Source of the DNA: Holospora obtusa F1
GTDB taxonomy: Bacteria; Pseudomonadota; Alphaproteobacteria; Holosporales; Holosporaceae
DNA length: 63,630 bases
Assembly (NCBI RefSeq): GCF_000469665.2
Contig: NZ_AWTR02000074.1
Coordinates: 1 to 63,630, forward strand
Direction: 5' to 3'
Shown here: one piece after another, positions 8,551 through 18,003 of the stretch
Layout: the number at the start of each line of letters is the position of its first letter
Position numbering within the stretch: position 1 is the stretch's first letter
The notes under the pieces: model-generated
Database searches by the model: none
Seen by the model: only the letters and a program-made list of their open reading frames with translations
Told to the model about the DNA's origin: nothing
Program-made: the position numbers and the translations under genes

Positions 8551-9106
8551 GAAATATTAGAGCAAAGCCTGCGCATGAAAAAATTTTTGCAGTGATTTGA
8601 TTAGGCGCTTGAATGCCGTTGAATTTTTACGCATCACGATGTTTTTAAAAACTCATCTAGAAAAATATGCATGTATTCTTTGTTTACTTCACCCATTATA
8701 AAGCTAAAATTATCTCCTTTAGTCGATACCGCGATGTAGACATAAAAAGAATTAATACATGTTTGAAACCTTTTTACCATCATTTGTTATATCAGATTAT
8801 AACTAGAAAATGGTATAATATTACCATACTTTTTGTCTTATTGTGTTCATCATAAAATTTAGAAAATAAACATCTATGAGCTTTATATGGGTCTGTATAT
8901 CTATCTCGAAAATCATCCTCAATAACGGTACCTACGTTAGCCCCCAGTAAATTACGCACATTTTCCTCTTTTATCCTTTCGGAAAGTCATTGCACAGATT
9001 TTTAACCTATATTAATTTCGGTTGGTAACGTGAATCAGGAAAAAGAGTTGATTTTACGAAAAGAACGCTATATTCTTATGAACATTAGTGATAGCGTACT
9101 GCTAGA
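8551..9106. other. Gene-poor stretch with a probable transposase remnant
   Basis: No intact gene. On the minus strand, about 8780-8640 reads VYIAVSTKGDNFSF and GEVNKEYMHIFLDEFLKT, which resembles the middle of an IS630-type DDE transposase. A second short open piece lies at about 8945-8785. Both are broken by stops. The last 100 bases precede the PpiD-like gene and contain a weak promoter candidate (TTGATT around 9047, TATATT around 9068). Confidence 0.35.
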
Positions 9107-10513
9107 ATGTTCGAATCTAAAAAATCTCCTTTTGTTGTGGGATTATTTGTCTTGCTAGCCTTTGCTTTAAGTATGGGATCTCCTTTCGTAAAATTTTCTC
9201 AAATATGGGATCGTCCAGTGATCTCAGTGGGAAAAACAAAAATTTATGAACAAGAATTTAGAAAATTGTTTGCGCAGAAAATGCGTATGCTTTCTATATT
9301 AAAATCTTCAGGAGCACTTCCTTCTACTGTCCTTGGCCACGAAACTCAGTATATATTAGAAGATCTTCTAAAAGATATTGCGTTAAAAGAAGAGTTGCGT
9401 ACGTTAGGATTTCAAGTCTCTGATCGTTATATTAAACAGCTTATTACAAAGTATCCAGAATTTCAGGATGGAAAAGGGAAGTTTTCAGAGCGAAAATTTA
9501 GAGAAACATTAAAAAGTTTATCTTTGGGATTAAAAGAATTTTTAGATTTGGAAAAAGATCGTATTTCAAAGCAAAGGCTACAGCAAACATTGATGCTTCA
9601 ATTCCTTACTCCTTCAATTTTAGAGCATGGCATAGATAAAGCTGTAGGGCAAAGAAGAAAGATACGATGGAAAAAATATGATCCTTCTTCTATTCAAAAC
9701 GTCACTCCTCCAACATTAGAAGAGTTAAAAACATTCTATCATAAGAAAGAAAAATTTAAGGCCCCTCTTTCTAAGCGAGTGACTGTATTAAAAGTTTCTT
9801 CTCTTAAAAAAAATGCTCGAGAGATGGTTCAGGTAGAAGAGGAACTTAGTGCAGGAAATAGTTTGGAAGAAATTGGAAAAAAATTAAATCTTTACTGCAC
9901 AACGGTTTCTGTTCAGAGATTAAAAGATGTTGATAAAATTATATCTAATAACAGCCCTTTATCATTTAAAAAAATGACTTATGATAAGATAAATCTCTTG
10001 AATCCCAAAAGTGACCCCGAAATTGTTCAAAATGCGCAAGAAGCTTATGTAATTCAAGTTCAACGTATAGAACCGGAGCGGTTATTAAGTTTTGAAGAAG
10101 CTAAACCATTGTTAAGAGTAAGTTGGTTAAAAATGGCTAAAAGGAATTTAGCAAAAAAACAAGCTTTAAAAGACAAAAATAAAGAAAAAGTAAAAAAAAT
10201 GCAACATGCGTACGTTACTTGGCTTGCTCCTAACAAGGATATTCCGGAAATTATTTGGAATACAGCTTTTAAGATTTCCCTGCATGAATTTCGCGTTATT
10301 GAAAAAAAAGACGGAATCTGGCTTTTATATTTAGAAGAAATTGAAGAGATGTATAAAACTCCAGAGCAATTAGAAGAAACACATCGTTTACTTAAAGAGG
10401 AATGGAAAATTAAAGCCTGGTACAGTTATACACAAGGTTTATTGAAACAGTATCAGATAGAAATAGACACGAATCGAATTGAAAATATTTTACAAAATCA
10501 GAAAGGAAGATAA
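9107..10513 (+). CDS. PpiD/SurA-like periplasmic chaperone, anchored by one membrane segment
   Basis: The 468-residue product has one N-terminal membrane span (about residues 10-26, FVVGLFVLLAFALSMGS) with a Lys before it, so the body should face the periplasm. Residues 35-180 match the SurA/PpiD N-terminal helical chaperone domain (VISVGKTKIYEQEFRKLFAQ, then a run of charged helices). The following segment sits where PpiD has its parvulin domain, but I see none of the usual parvulin signature, so isomerase activity is doubtful. Family role: helping newly exported outer-membrane and periplasmic proteins fold beside the Sec translocon. It is followed after two bases by rsfS, so the two are probably cotranscribed. 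Confidence 0.7.
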   Translation: MFESKKSPFVVGLFVLLAFALSMGSPFVKFSQIWDRPVISVGKTKIYEQEFRKLFAQKMRMLSILKSSGALPSTVLGHETQYILEDLLKDIALKEELRTLGFQVSDRYIKQLITKYPEFQDGKGKFSERKFRETLKSLSLGLKEFLDLEKDRISKQRLQQTLMLQFLTPSILEHGIDKAVGQRRKIRWKKYDPSSIQNVTPPTLEELKTFYHKKEKFKAPLSKRVTVLKVSSLKKNAREMVQVEEELSAGNSLEEIGKKLNLYCTTVSVQRLKDVDKIISNNSPLSFKKMTYDKINLLNPKSDPEIVQNAQEAYVIQVQRIEPERLLSFEEAKPLLRVSWLKMAKRNLAKKQALKDKNKEKVKKMQHAYVTWLAPNKDIPEIIWNTAFKISLHEFRVIEKKDGIWLLYLEEIEEMYKTPEQLEETHRLLKEEWKIKAWYSYTQGLLKQYQIEIDTNRIENILQNQKGR

Positions 10514-10515
10514 AT

Positions 10516-10911
10516 ATGGAAGTCGTGTTAAAAGAAATTTTTGAACTTATGGAAAGCAAAAAAACAGAGAACATCGTTTCTATTGATGTTCTAGAGCGTT
10601 GCGCTTTTGCTGACTTTTTTGTTATAGGGCAATGCCGCACTTCTAGACATCTAATCACAGTATGTGATGCTCTCATGGGTTGGGCAAAGACGCGCGGACG
10701 TGAAATTCGTGTTCAGGGACGTAATGAGGAAACGACTTGGATTGTCTTGGATCTTAGTTCAGTTTTTGTACATTTATTTTTAGAAGATGCGCGTAAGGTG
10801 TTTAATCTTGAATCTTTGTGGAGCGATGCTTCTCCTAAACAATACGCACTGATTGCTCAACCAAAATTGAATAGTTTTTGTTCAAATGACCACTCAGATA
10901 GGGAAATCTGA
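10516..10911 (+). CDS. rsfS: Ribosomal silencing factor RsfS
   Basis: The 131-residue product matches the RsfS/Iojap family (usually 105-135 residues). It contains the conserved block IVSIDVLERCAFADFFVIGQ, a WIVLDLSSVFVHLF strand-helix segment and an ARKVFNLESLW tail. RsfS binds ribosomal protein uL14 on the large subunit and blocks subunit joining during starvation. Its start lies two bases after the PpiD-like gene, in an apparent two-gene operon. In many bacteria rsfS is near nadD or rlmH; neither is seen here. Confidence 0.9.
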   Translation: MEVVLKEIFELMESKKTENIVSIDVLERCAFADFFVIGQCRTSRHLITVCDALMGWAKTRGREIRVQGRNEETTWIVLDLSSVFVHLFLEDARKVFNLESLWSDASPKQYALIAQPKLNSFCSNDHSDREI

Positions 10912-11186
10912 TGCACACATAATCTAAAATTTAATAATATTTATTATTTTATTTCGAAGTTTTTTGCGCTTCAGAGAATTTTTTTTATCTATGAACGTTA
11001 TCCGTCGTTAATACAACAAACTGATTTTATTCAGTTTTTGTGTTCATTCTGAAAAAAAAATTAGTTTAAATTTTTACTATTAGACCGACTGCGCAAATAT
11101 CAATTTAAGAAGAACTCATGTAAAACGTGTGAAGGTTAATCGCATAATTCAAATATATTTTACCGTCTTTTGAGATAGAAGATAAG

Positions 11187-11219
11187 GGGGCGTTTCACAG
11201 GTGTTAACGCTCCTTTTCA
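11187..11219 (+). terminator. Possible rho-independent terminator
   Basis: A GC-rich 10-bp stem with one imperfect position and a 10-11-base loop is followed by a TTTT run. It is isolated in a long intergenic gap. Confidence 0.4.
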
Positions 11220-11488
11220 TAAGTTTCGATAATAATGTAAAATAAAAAAATATCTTTATTTAAACACTTGAAAGGCGTTTTTCTACTTTTGGCAGTCATG
11301 GTGAATTTTCGAACGCATGCGTACCTTTATTTAAATTATGCCATAAAGCTTTATGGAATTGAAGTTTTTTTACCTTAATTAATACGGCTTTTATTACGAT
11401 TGTATTAGGTTCATCTTATTGATTATATTTAAAATTAAAATATTTTTAAAATATTTTCTATATATTTTTTGTGAATAATAATTTTTTA

Positions 11489-11518
11489 TTGACAAAATAA
11501 GCAAGGAACGTTTATTAT
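11489..11518 (+). promoter_or_regulatory. Probable sigma-70 promoter of the 11548 gene
   Basis: TTGACA at 11489-11494 and TATTAT at 11513-11518, 18 bases apart, end 29 bases before the ATG at 11548. Confidence 0.6.
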
Positions 11519-11547
11519 GAGACATTAGATATTTAGTATATTTTTTT

Positions 11548-13545
11548 ATGAAAATTAAAATTTTTTTATTATTTATGGCTCTAAATAAACAGGTTTTTTG
11601 TTCCTTTCCTGTACAAAATGTGATAAACGGAAATTGGAGTAATTTAGATCATATACATGATACGATTAAGAAATTGAAAGAAAACACGGATGATATCAAT
11701 CCTGGTGATTTTCTTAAAGTTTTAGAGACAATGACGAGAAAAGCAAAGAACGTCAAAGAGGTGCAAAATTTCTTTAAAGAATGTTTTTTTAAAGATTTTG
11801 GACTTTTTAGAAAAATTTTTAAAACAGTTTTTACGATGGACTCTATCGACGAAACGCATAGAAAGATTTTTTTTGAGCTTGCTTTAGAGTGGGGAAATGA
11901 AATTGAAGATAGTTCTCATTTGACATGGGGTACGTTATTATTTGAAATATCTAATTTATCTATCAAAACTGATTCAAAAATTTCAAAAAAAATTAAAAAT
12001 ATTTTTTTGAGAATTAAGAAAATGAATGATCATCATTTTCTTCAAGTGATAAACGCGTTTTTTAGTTTTAAAGGAGAGTTAAATTTAGATCTTCTTGAAA
12101 AAATAAATTTCAAAAAAATTAATGATTTCGATGAAGAAAATTATAGCGCAATTATATGTATATTTTGCAGATCTAAACAAAAAATTCCTTTAGATTTTTT
12201 TAAAAAATTTAATTTTAAAAAAATTGATACTTTGGAGGATATTGCTTTTGTAGATTGTGTACAAGATATTGCGATGACGAGTCAAAAAATTTGTTTAAAT
12301 TTTTTTGAAAATGTAGATGTTGCGAAAAGAATAAAGTCTATCAAAGAAGATCAGGAATACGTCAGAGCTGCGTGCGCACTCTGCAAGTCTCCTCATACAT
12401 TTTCTTCGAGTTTTTTTGAATGCATTGATCTTGAAAGGATTAACGCATCACAAGATGACTATGATTTTGTTGATATTGTTTCTGCGCTTTTCAGCTCTAA
12501 GCAAAAGATTCCTTTAAAAATTTTTGAAAAAATATCTTTTATAAAAATTGGTGAAATAAAATTAGATTATAAATTTTTAGAGCTTTTATCTATATTTTGT
12601 CAATCTAAACATAAAATTTCTTTAGATTTTTTAAAAGATCCTGCTGTTATGAAAAGAATTAAAAAAATTAAACCAGAATATTGGTTTGTCGATGCTATAA
12701 ATTATATTTTTAAATCTAAGTATAAAGTTCCTTCAGAATTTTTTGAAAACGCGGATGTTCTTGAAAGAATTTCTAAACTAGATTCGGATGATCATTTTCT
12801 TTCTATTTTGTCTAAAATTGATGGATCTAAGCCAAATATTTCTTCAAAATTTTTCGAAAATGATTTTATTATTCAAAGATTTCGAAAAATAAAAAGCAAA
12901 AAAGATTTTGTTTCTGCTTTACTTAAAATTAACAAAATCAAGCAAAAAATTTCTTTAAAGTTTTTTGAACAAGGTAGGATTGTAGAAAGAGTGAACGCAA
13001 TGAAATGTTCTCGCAGCTTCATCTTAGCTTTGGCAGCTCTTTGCAAATCTCCGCACCAAATTCCTTTAAGACTTTTTGAAGATATCGATTTTAATAGAAT
13101 AAATGAAGTTTTTGGTTATGATGTTGATTTTTATAAAATTATACGTGCTCTTTACAAATCTAGGCATCCAATTCCTTTGAAGATTTTTAAATGTATAGAT
13201 TTTGAAAAAGTCAACTGTTTTTGTGATCGTTTTTTTTCAAATATTCTATGTGTGATTTGCGAATCTAAGCAAAAAATTCCTTTAAGTTTTTTTAAAAACA
13301 TTTCTTTTAAAAGAATAAATTCTCTAGAAAATAATGATGATTTTGTAAGAGTGATCTCTGCATTTTGCAATTCTGAACATGAAATTCCTTTAAAAGTTTT
13401 TGAGTGCTTTTCTTACGAAATAATTCGTAAGTTAAAGAAATCTGACTTTATAAAAATTGCTTCTGTTTTTAAAAAATCTAAACAAAAGATTCCTTTAAAA
13501 ATTTTAGAGTCTCTTGATACTGATTTAAAAAAAATAAACGAATAA
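11548..13545 (+). CDS. Exported helical-repeat protein, repeat family B (665 residues)
   Basis: Unknown function. The start (KIKIFLLFMALNKQVFCSF) is a short signal peptide. Residues about 25-110 form a module (HIHDTIKKLKENTDD, then DFLKVLETM and EVQNFFKECFFKD) that recurs, twice, in the protein at 44086-47148. From about residue 150 to the end there are roughly twelve units of about 39 residues with the pattern 'FV..ISALC.SKQKIPL.FFE.IDF.RIN.L', predicted as paired helices. The units differ from one another enough that this array is old, unlike that of the 3913 protein. The gene is monocistronic with its own promoter, and an IS481 copy lies 28 bases downstream. No catalytic motif is visible, so a scaffold or host-interaction role is inference only. 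Confidence 0.7.
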   Translation: MKIKIFLLFMALNKQVFCSFPVQNVINGNWSNLDHIHDTIKKLKENTDDINPGDFLKVLETMTRKAKNVKEVQNFFKECFFKDFGLFRKIFKTVFTMDSIDETHRKIFFELALEWGNEIEDSSHLTWGTLLFEISNLSIKTDSKISKKIKNIFLRIKKMNDHHFLQVINAFFSFKGELNLDLLEKINFKKINDFDEENYSAIICIFCRSKQKIPLDFFKKFNFKKIDTLEDIAFVDCVQDIAMTSQKICLNFFENVDVAKRIKSIKEDQEYVRAACALCKSPHTFSSSFFECIDLERINASQDDYDFVDIVSALFSSKQKIPLKIFEKISFIKIGEIKLDYKFLELLSIFCQSKHKISLDFLKDPAVMKRIKKIKPEYWFVDAINYIFKSKYKVPSEFFENADVLERISKLDSDDHFLSILSKIDGSKPNISSKFFENDFIIQRFRKIKSKKDFVSALLKINKIKQKISLKFFEQGRIVERVNAMKCSRSFILALAALCKSPHQIPLRLFEDIDFNRINEVFGYDVDFYKIIRALYKSRHPIPLKIFKCIDFEKVNCFCDRFFSNILCVICESKQKIPLSFFKNISFKRINSLENNDDFVRVISAFCNSEHEIPLKVFECFSYEIIRKLKKSDFIKIASVFKKSKQKIPLKILESLDTDLKKINE

Positions 13546-13572
13546 GGAACGCAACTATTTGAAATTAAAAAT

Positions 13573-14573
13573 TGTTTAGTCCTAACAACATATGGTTTGG
13601 ATGATGATTAAAATTTGACTTTTTACGTTCAAATTCTAACATGATAATATCAAAATGGGGCTGATATTTCAATGATTTCAGCTTTCTTTGATGATTATAG
13701 TAAAGCACAAAGGCCATCATATAGAATTTCAGCTCATCGAGGTCTTTGTAAAAATAAGCCTTTGTTGTGTAGTGTTTGAGGATTCTGTTGATAACTTCGA
13801 CCTGAGCGTTGGTCCAAGGATGCTTGAATTTAGTAAATCTGTGTTCAATCTTATGCTTCTTGCACATCACATCAAAGGGGTGCGTTTTGTTTTTTGTCCT
13901 CAGGTGTTGCGCAAGCGGTTTATAGGTAAATTGCGCCCCATTGTCTGTGAGAATTTTCGTTATTTTACAAAAACAATGGGCGATCATATTTTTCAAAAAT
14001 GCACTTGACTCGTCAACCGACATCTTTGAATGGAGCTCGACATAAACGTACTTTGTGGCTCAATCAATGGCCTACAAAAAGGTCGCATTTCCCTTGATCT
14101 GTGCGAACTTCGATACTGTCAATATGAACAAATAAGGAGATATTCTTTAAATTTCTTTTTTTCAGGAGCCGACCCTTCTTTGGGTAAGACATTTAGACTA
14201 TTTCTTTTGAGGCATCAATGCAGATTAGAGCCCATGAGATTGGGAATCTTCTCTTTCAAAGCACTATAAACATTATTAAGCAGAAAGCTTAGAAACGCGC
14301 CTGAATTTACACACAATCTTTTGCTTCTGTTGCAGATATAAATGCTTTGGCTGTGCAGGGCCAGAGCGTTTATCTTCAACACAACCGGCTTTCTTCCACT
14401 TCAAAACCGAAGGACCAGACGCTTTGCTATTTTTAGCGGTGCTCTGTACAGAGCTTTGTATTTCTTTTCGGACTCGAAGCGTCCTCTTGGCATTTTCATG
14501 CAATATACTTCCCATAAATTAGCCTCCTTTTAGTTCCTTATAAGGTTATACCATAAGAATGTGGAACTAAACA
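13573..14573 (-). mobile_element. IS481-family element, near full length, transposase broken
   Basis: Ends match as inverted repeats starting TGTTTAGT (13573-13580, and the complement at 14566-14573). On the minus strand the transposase begins near 14515 (MGSILHENAKRTLRVRKEIQ, then a WKKAGCVEDKRSGP segment), is frame-shifted through 14270-14030 (YVYVELHSK near 14040), and continues at 14023-13565 as the integrase core: KITKILTDNGAQFTYKPLAQ, HRFTKFKHPWTNAQVEVINR, MAFVLYYNHQRKLKSLKY. The TDNG Asp is kept, but the first Asp region lies in the shifted part. It is inactive in its present form. No clear target duplication is visible. Confidence 0.85.
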
Positions 14574-14574
14574 C

Positions 14575-15058
14575 CGGTGCTATCGATTTATGATTAACAT
14601 ACTCAGCTATAGTATTTGTCCGCTAATAATAATTTACCGCTCTTTTTGGCAGAAAGCGAAAAAAGTTTTCTGCCCCATCCTTGTGTCTGCACAAATGATC
14701 ATCTCAACATCGCTTTCATTATTTTTTTTTATAGCTAAAGTCTAGCTCCTTTAAGCGCTGATACACAAAAATATTAGCATTAAATCTTCTGCTCATTTTT
14801 TATCTTCATTGACCTCAACATAAACCCTTAACTTTTCTGGGTCTATTTTGCCCTTTCTGCCTAAGCGTGGTTTAGCTCTAATGGCCCCTACCTTCTTAAC
14901 TCAGCTAACTTACGTTACTTCTTGGACATCGTGTCTTGATTGTTACTAATCTTAATATATTCTATTACTCGTTCCCTTAGATCTAAGCTGTATTACTTCT
15001 TTGTCATTTTCTCTTAAAAACAGCATCTCCTTGCTCCGTTTTCATGCTAAATTACTAT
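14575..15058 (-). mobile_element. IS630-family remnant touching the 3' end of gltX
   Basis: This is a shortened copy of the element at 37601-38489. It keeps the segment with TACCGCTCTTTTTGGCAG near 14635, the linker region and the HTH-coding end (14780-15030), all degenerate. Its outer tip (GCTAAATTACTATA, about 15047-15059) abuts the gltX stop codon, with TA at the joint as expected for IS630 insertion. Confidence 0.75.
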
Positions 15059-15059
15059 A

Positions 15060-16475
15060 CTAGAATTTTTTGTTAACAAAAGATTTTAAACGATACTCCA
15101 GACTCTGTTTTTCCAGAAGTGATAAAATCTCTACCATCGGAGGACCTTTCAATTTTCCCGTAATTATCCAACGCAAAGAACCACAAACTTCAAAATATTT
15201 TAAAGAAAATTTTTGAGAAAGAGATTTAGTCCAATCCTTCCAAAGTCCACTCCATGACATTTCTGTAGAACTCGTCTTGATTTTTATCAAACTAGCTTCC
15301 CATTGAAAATATACTGCATCAAGATATTCAGAATTTTTTAATAAATCTGAAAAAAAATTTTCTGTATTTTCTTGACACGTATACCATTCCGTGTCAAAAA
15401 TTTGATCCCAAGCTTGAATATCAAAAAATGAATACACATTTTTCGCAATACACTCCCAATGCATTTTTTTTAAATTTTTACAAGGAAAATCTGACAAATA
15501 GTACTGAAGATCTTCCCAAGATATTTGAGAAAAGTACCGATTAGAAGCGCTCCAAATTGTTTCGAGATTCAACCGAATTTCTGCAGCTTTTGCATAAGTT
15601 TTCCAAGAAAAATCATATACTCTTTCCTTAAACGTTTTTATTAACTCAATATTTTCACAAGATAAATTAAGTAAAACCTGACAAATACTTTCTGGAAAAA
15701 CCCCTTCAGAACGCCAATCTCTAACACTATTCCCTTTTGTCCGCTTTGAAAATTTTTCCCCGGTTTCTTGCTGCAAAAGAGGTAAGTGAGCAAAAACAGG
15801 ACACGTTTTTTTTAAAGCTTCAAACATTTGACATTGAATAGCTGTATTAACATAGTGATCAATTCCTCGAATTACGTGCGTTATACTATGTTGTGGGTCT
15901 TGATCATCTAATACGCTTGTCAGCAAATAACTTAAACTTCCGTCTTCCCGTATAACAACTGGATCACTGACGTGATGCGTATCATAGTAACACTCACCTT
16001 GAAGTTGATCTTGCCAAAACGTTTTTTCTTTTTTTAAAGCAAAGCGCCAATGTTTTGTCCTCGTATAATCAATCAAACGAGTTTGCCTATCAAAAACCGG
16101 AGCTTGATGATTAAGTCGTAATTTTTCTCTTTGCGCTTCCAACTCTTCTGCAGTTTCACAACACGGATAAAGACGACCAATACGCTTCAATTCATCAATA
16201 TACGGCGCGTAAAATTCACCTCGATCTGATTGAGCAAAACAAATATCCCAGTCTATTCCTAGCCATTTCAGATCTTTTTTCAAAGATTCCACGTAAAAAT
16301 GATTACATCTCGCCTTATCGGTATCGTCAATACGTAAAATAAAAATGCCTTCATATTTTCTAGCAAACATCCAATTAAACAAAGCGATTCTAACGTTCCC
16401 CAAATGCAAAAAACCTGTTGGACTAGGAGCAAATCGAACTTTAGGATAAGAATTCAAAAATAAATTATCTAACAT
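15060..16475 (-). CDS. gltX: Glutamyl-tRNA synthetase
   Basis: Class I aminoacyl-tRNA synthetase charging tRNA-Glu (and possibly tRNA-Gln, when a GatCAB pathway exists). The nucleotide-binding HIGH-type motif is FAPSPTGFLHLGN close to the N-terminus, and the KMSKS-type motif is GEKFSKRTKGN near residue 245. Between them are the typical FILRIDDTDKARC and HVIRGIDHYVNTAIQ segments. From the ATG at 16475 the length is 471 residues, normal for the family. Two earlier in-frame ATGs (16493, 16487) exist, but the conserved part starts right after 16475. No strong ribosome site decides between them. The stop codon lies at the very edge of an IS630 copy, so a few C-terminal residues may be IS-derived. 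It is the last gene of a minus-strand block. Confidence 0.93.
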   Translation of the reverse strand: MLDNLFLNSYPKVRFAPSPTGFLHLGNVRIALFNWMFARKYEGIFILRIDDTDKARCNHFYVESLKKDLKWLGIDWDICFAQSDRGEFYAPYIDELKRIGRLYPCCETAEELEAQREKLRLNHQAPVFDRQTRLIDYTRTKHWRFALKKEKTFWQDQLQGECYYDTHHVSDPVVIREDGSLSYLLTSVLDDQDPQHSITHVIRGIDHYVNTAIQCQMFEALKKTCPVFAHLPLLQQETGEKFSKRTKGNSVRDWRSEGVFPESICQVLLNLSCENIELIKTFKERVYDFSWKTYAKAAEIRLNLETIWSASNRYFSQISWEDLQYYLSDFPCKNLKKMHWECIAKNVYSFFDIQAWDQIFDTEWYTCQENTENFFSDLLKNSEYLDAVYFQWEASLIKIKTSSTEMSWSGLWKDWTKSLSQKFSLKYFEVCGSLRWIITGKLKGPPMVEILSLLEKQSLEYRLKSFVNKKF

Positions 16476-16595
16476 TAAACACCACATAATCATAAAGGAA
16501 AAAAAAGTTTAGTCAAGTACAAAAAACATTTTTAACTTTTGTACAATTTTCCTGACATTAGATTCGTATCAAATACGTACTTCACCTAAATTGTT

Positions 16596-17261
16596 TCACA
16601 TACCACAATCGTTTTTCCAATTTAATGCGGCTTTAACAACAGATATACTAAGATTCGCGTGATGTTTTAAAGTATATTCATGAACTTTTTCCACAATTGT
16701 ACGTATGCTCGAAAAAGAACGATCCATCCGCTTGACTAAAAAATCTAAAATTTGAGGGTACACAATAAATCCAACATCGTAAAACGCTTTCTTTAAAACT
16801 TTAAGCAATAACACATCGTCAGGTTCTTGAATCTGTATACACAAGAACGCAATAACACGAGAGCGCAAAGCAGGATAGGAACAATAAAGATGTAGTGGTA
16901 AAGCGCTTAACCACAAACAACTCGATCCTGATTCTCGGATTTCTTCTAAAAATCCCAAAATATCTTGTTCGTTAAAAGAACAAGAAGAAATATCCAAAAC
17001 ATACTTTCCTTTTGTATTCACAAAAGAAGCATGCGCACACGGCAACCAAACTGCGTTATGCTTTTTCGCCCACAACATTCCTAAATGCGTTTTTCCACTA
17101 TCTTTTGGACCATAAATATTCACATGTTGACAAGGCCACTTTTCTTTTTGAATCCATTCAAAAGCATGAACATTACTTTGCCCCACACAAAAAGAATCGT
17201 TATCTAAAAGAGGATTCCAAAATAAAGGCAATACAGGGTGAGTATATATCATAGAAATCAA
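16596..17261 (-). CDS. hda: DnaA-related regulatory ATPase (Hda-like)
   Basis: The 221-residue product matches the short DnaA paralogues (Hda/HdaA) that, bound to the sliding clamp, stimulate ATP hydrolysis on DnaA and so limit re-initiation. The Walker A loop GPKDSGKTH is at residues 51-59. The Walker B position (YVLDISSC, near residue 90) is weak, and the domain IV DNA-binding part of DnaA is absent, as in the family. A helical lid domain follows (about residues 140-215: KRMDRSFSSIRTIVEKVHEY). Its start codon overlaps the stop of lolA in an ATGA, so the two are translationally coupled. Assignment rests on motif order and length. Confidence 0.75.
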   Translation of the reverse strand: MISMIYTHPVLPLFWNPLLDNDSFCVGQSNVHAFEWIQKEKWPCQHVNIYGPKDSGKTHLGMLWAKKHNAVWLPCAHASFVNTKGKYVLDISSCSFNEQDILGFLEEIRESGSSCLWLSALPLHLYCSYPALRSRVIAFLCIQIQEPDDVLLLKVLKKAFYDVGFIVYPQILDFLVKRMDRSFSSIRTIVEKVHEYTLKHHANLSISVVKAALNWKNDCGM

Positions 17262-17923
17262 CGTGAGACCGATGTAGAAAAAGTTTTTGGTAAAATTACA
17301 ACATTCGTATTAACTTCTGTAAGCTCTAAAGCAATTTCTCTGTGATGTTCATCATAAATAATCCAACCAAAAAACTTAGGCTCCTCAACCTTATCTTCTT
17401 TAAAAATCAGCACAACTTTTCCACTCATCACATCATCTTTTTTCACTAAATAAATATATGTATAAACATCTTGATTTTTTTTCGCAGAAACCACACGCTC
17501 AATTCGAACGTATCTCGTATCTATACCCTGGGTATTTAATACAATCTGTAAAGGAGTTTCTGAAAAATCTACTGAGCTACTTTCTTCTAACTCCCCTTGA
17601 ACATCAAACACATATTCCGTTAAATAGTTTCCATCGCAAAGAATTTCTTTACGCTGTCCCGAGCTATTTCTTTCATAAATAATACGAAGTTTTCCAGGTT
17701 TCTTCAGATACATTTTTCCTTTGATGCATCCGGCCCCACTCGTTTGAATAAAACTTGCCTCTACAGTATTAAATTTCTTTAAAGAATTATTATATTTTTC
17801 TAAAGCAAAAGATTCACACGTAACATCCCGAGAACACTGCTCTCCTTTTGCAGTATCAAAACAAAATAAAAACGTTACAAGAGCAATTTTTAAAGCCACA
17901 TCTATCACACCACTACAAATCAA
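17258..17923 (-). CDS. lolA: Outer-membrane lipoprotein carrier protein LolA-like
   Basis: A 221-residue periplasmic protein. Residues 1-27 form a signal peptide (ALKIALVTFLFCFDTAKG). The mature part has the LolA pattern of an unclosed beta barrel: FNTVEASFIQTSG, GKMYLKKPGKLRIIYE, a 'DGNYLTEYVFD' hairpin and FFGWIIYDEHHREIALEL near the end. LolA takes lipoproteins released by LolCDE across the periplasm to LolB. A lipoprotein client, BamE, is encoded in this window at 51895. Its stop overlaps the start of the Hda-like gene. Confidence 0.85.
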   Translation of the reverse strand: MICSGVIDVALKIALVTFLFCFDTAKGEQCSRDVTCESFALEKYNNSLKKFNTVEASFIQTSGAGCIKGKMYLKKPGKLRIIYERNSSGQRKEILCDGNYLTEYVFDVQGELEESSSVDFSETPLQIVLNTQGIDTRYVRIERVVSAKKNQDVYTYIYLVKKDDVMSGKVVLIFKEDKVEEPKFFGWIIYDEHHREIALELTEVNTNVVILPKTFSTSVSR

Positions 17924-18003
17924 AAAACCCTCCTTTAATTATAAGCTTCGTATTTTATTTCAATTTTTTGCTTATCTTTCATTCAGTCACATAAAATATA
18001 GAA

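Larger units (their letters stand above)
10912..11547. other. 636-bp gap with one hairpin
   Basis: No coding frame or tRNA is visible. The only clear structure is a hairpin at about 11187-11217 (AAGGGGGCGTT pairing with AACGCTCCTT, then a short T run), which could be a terminator. It lies 275 bases past rsfS, so either rsfS has a long trailer or the sequence before it is transcribed separately. The last 60 bases hold the promoter of the next gene. Confidence 0.4.

Noticed and set aside
8667-8855. 62-codon plus-strand frame
   Set aside because: The opposite strand here reads as a degraded transposase, so the plus frame is its shadow.
10912-11220. 6S, SRP or tmRNA gene in the gap after rsfS
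   Set aside because: None of the conserved core motifs of these RNAs was found; only a single hairpin is visible.
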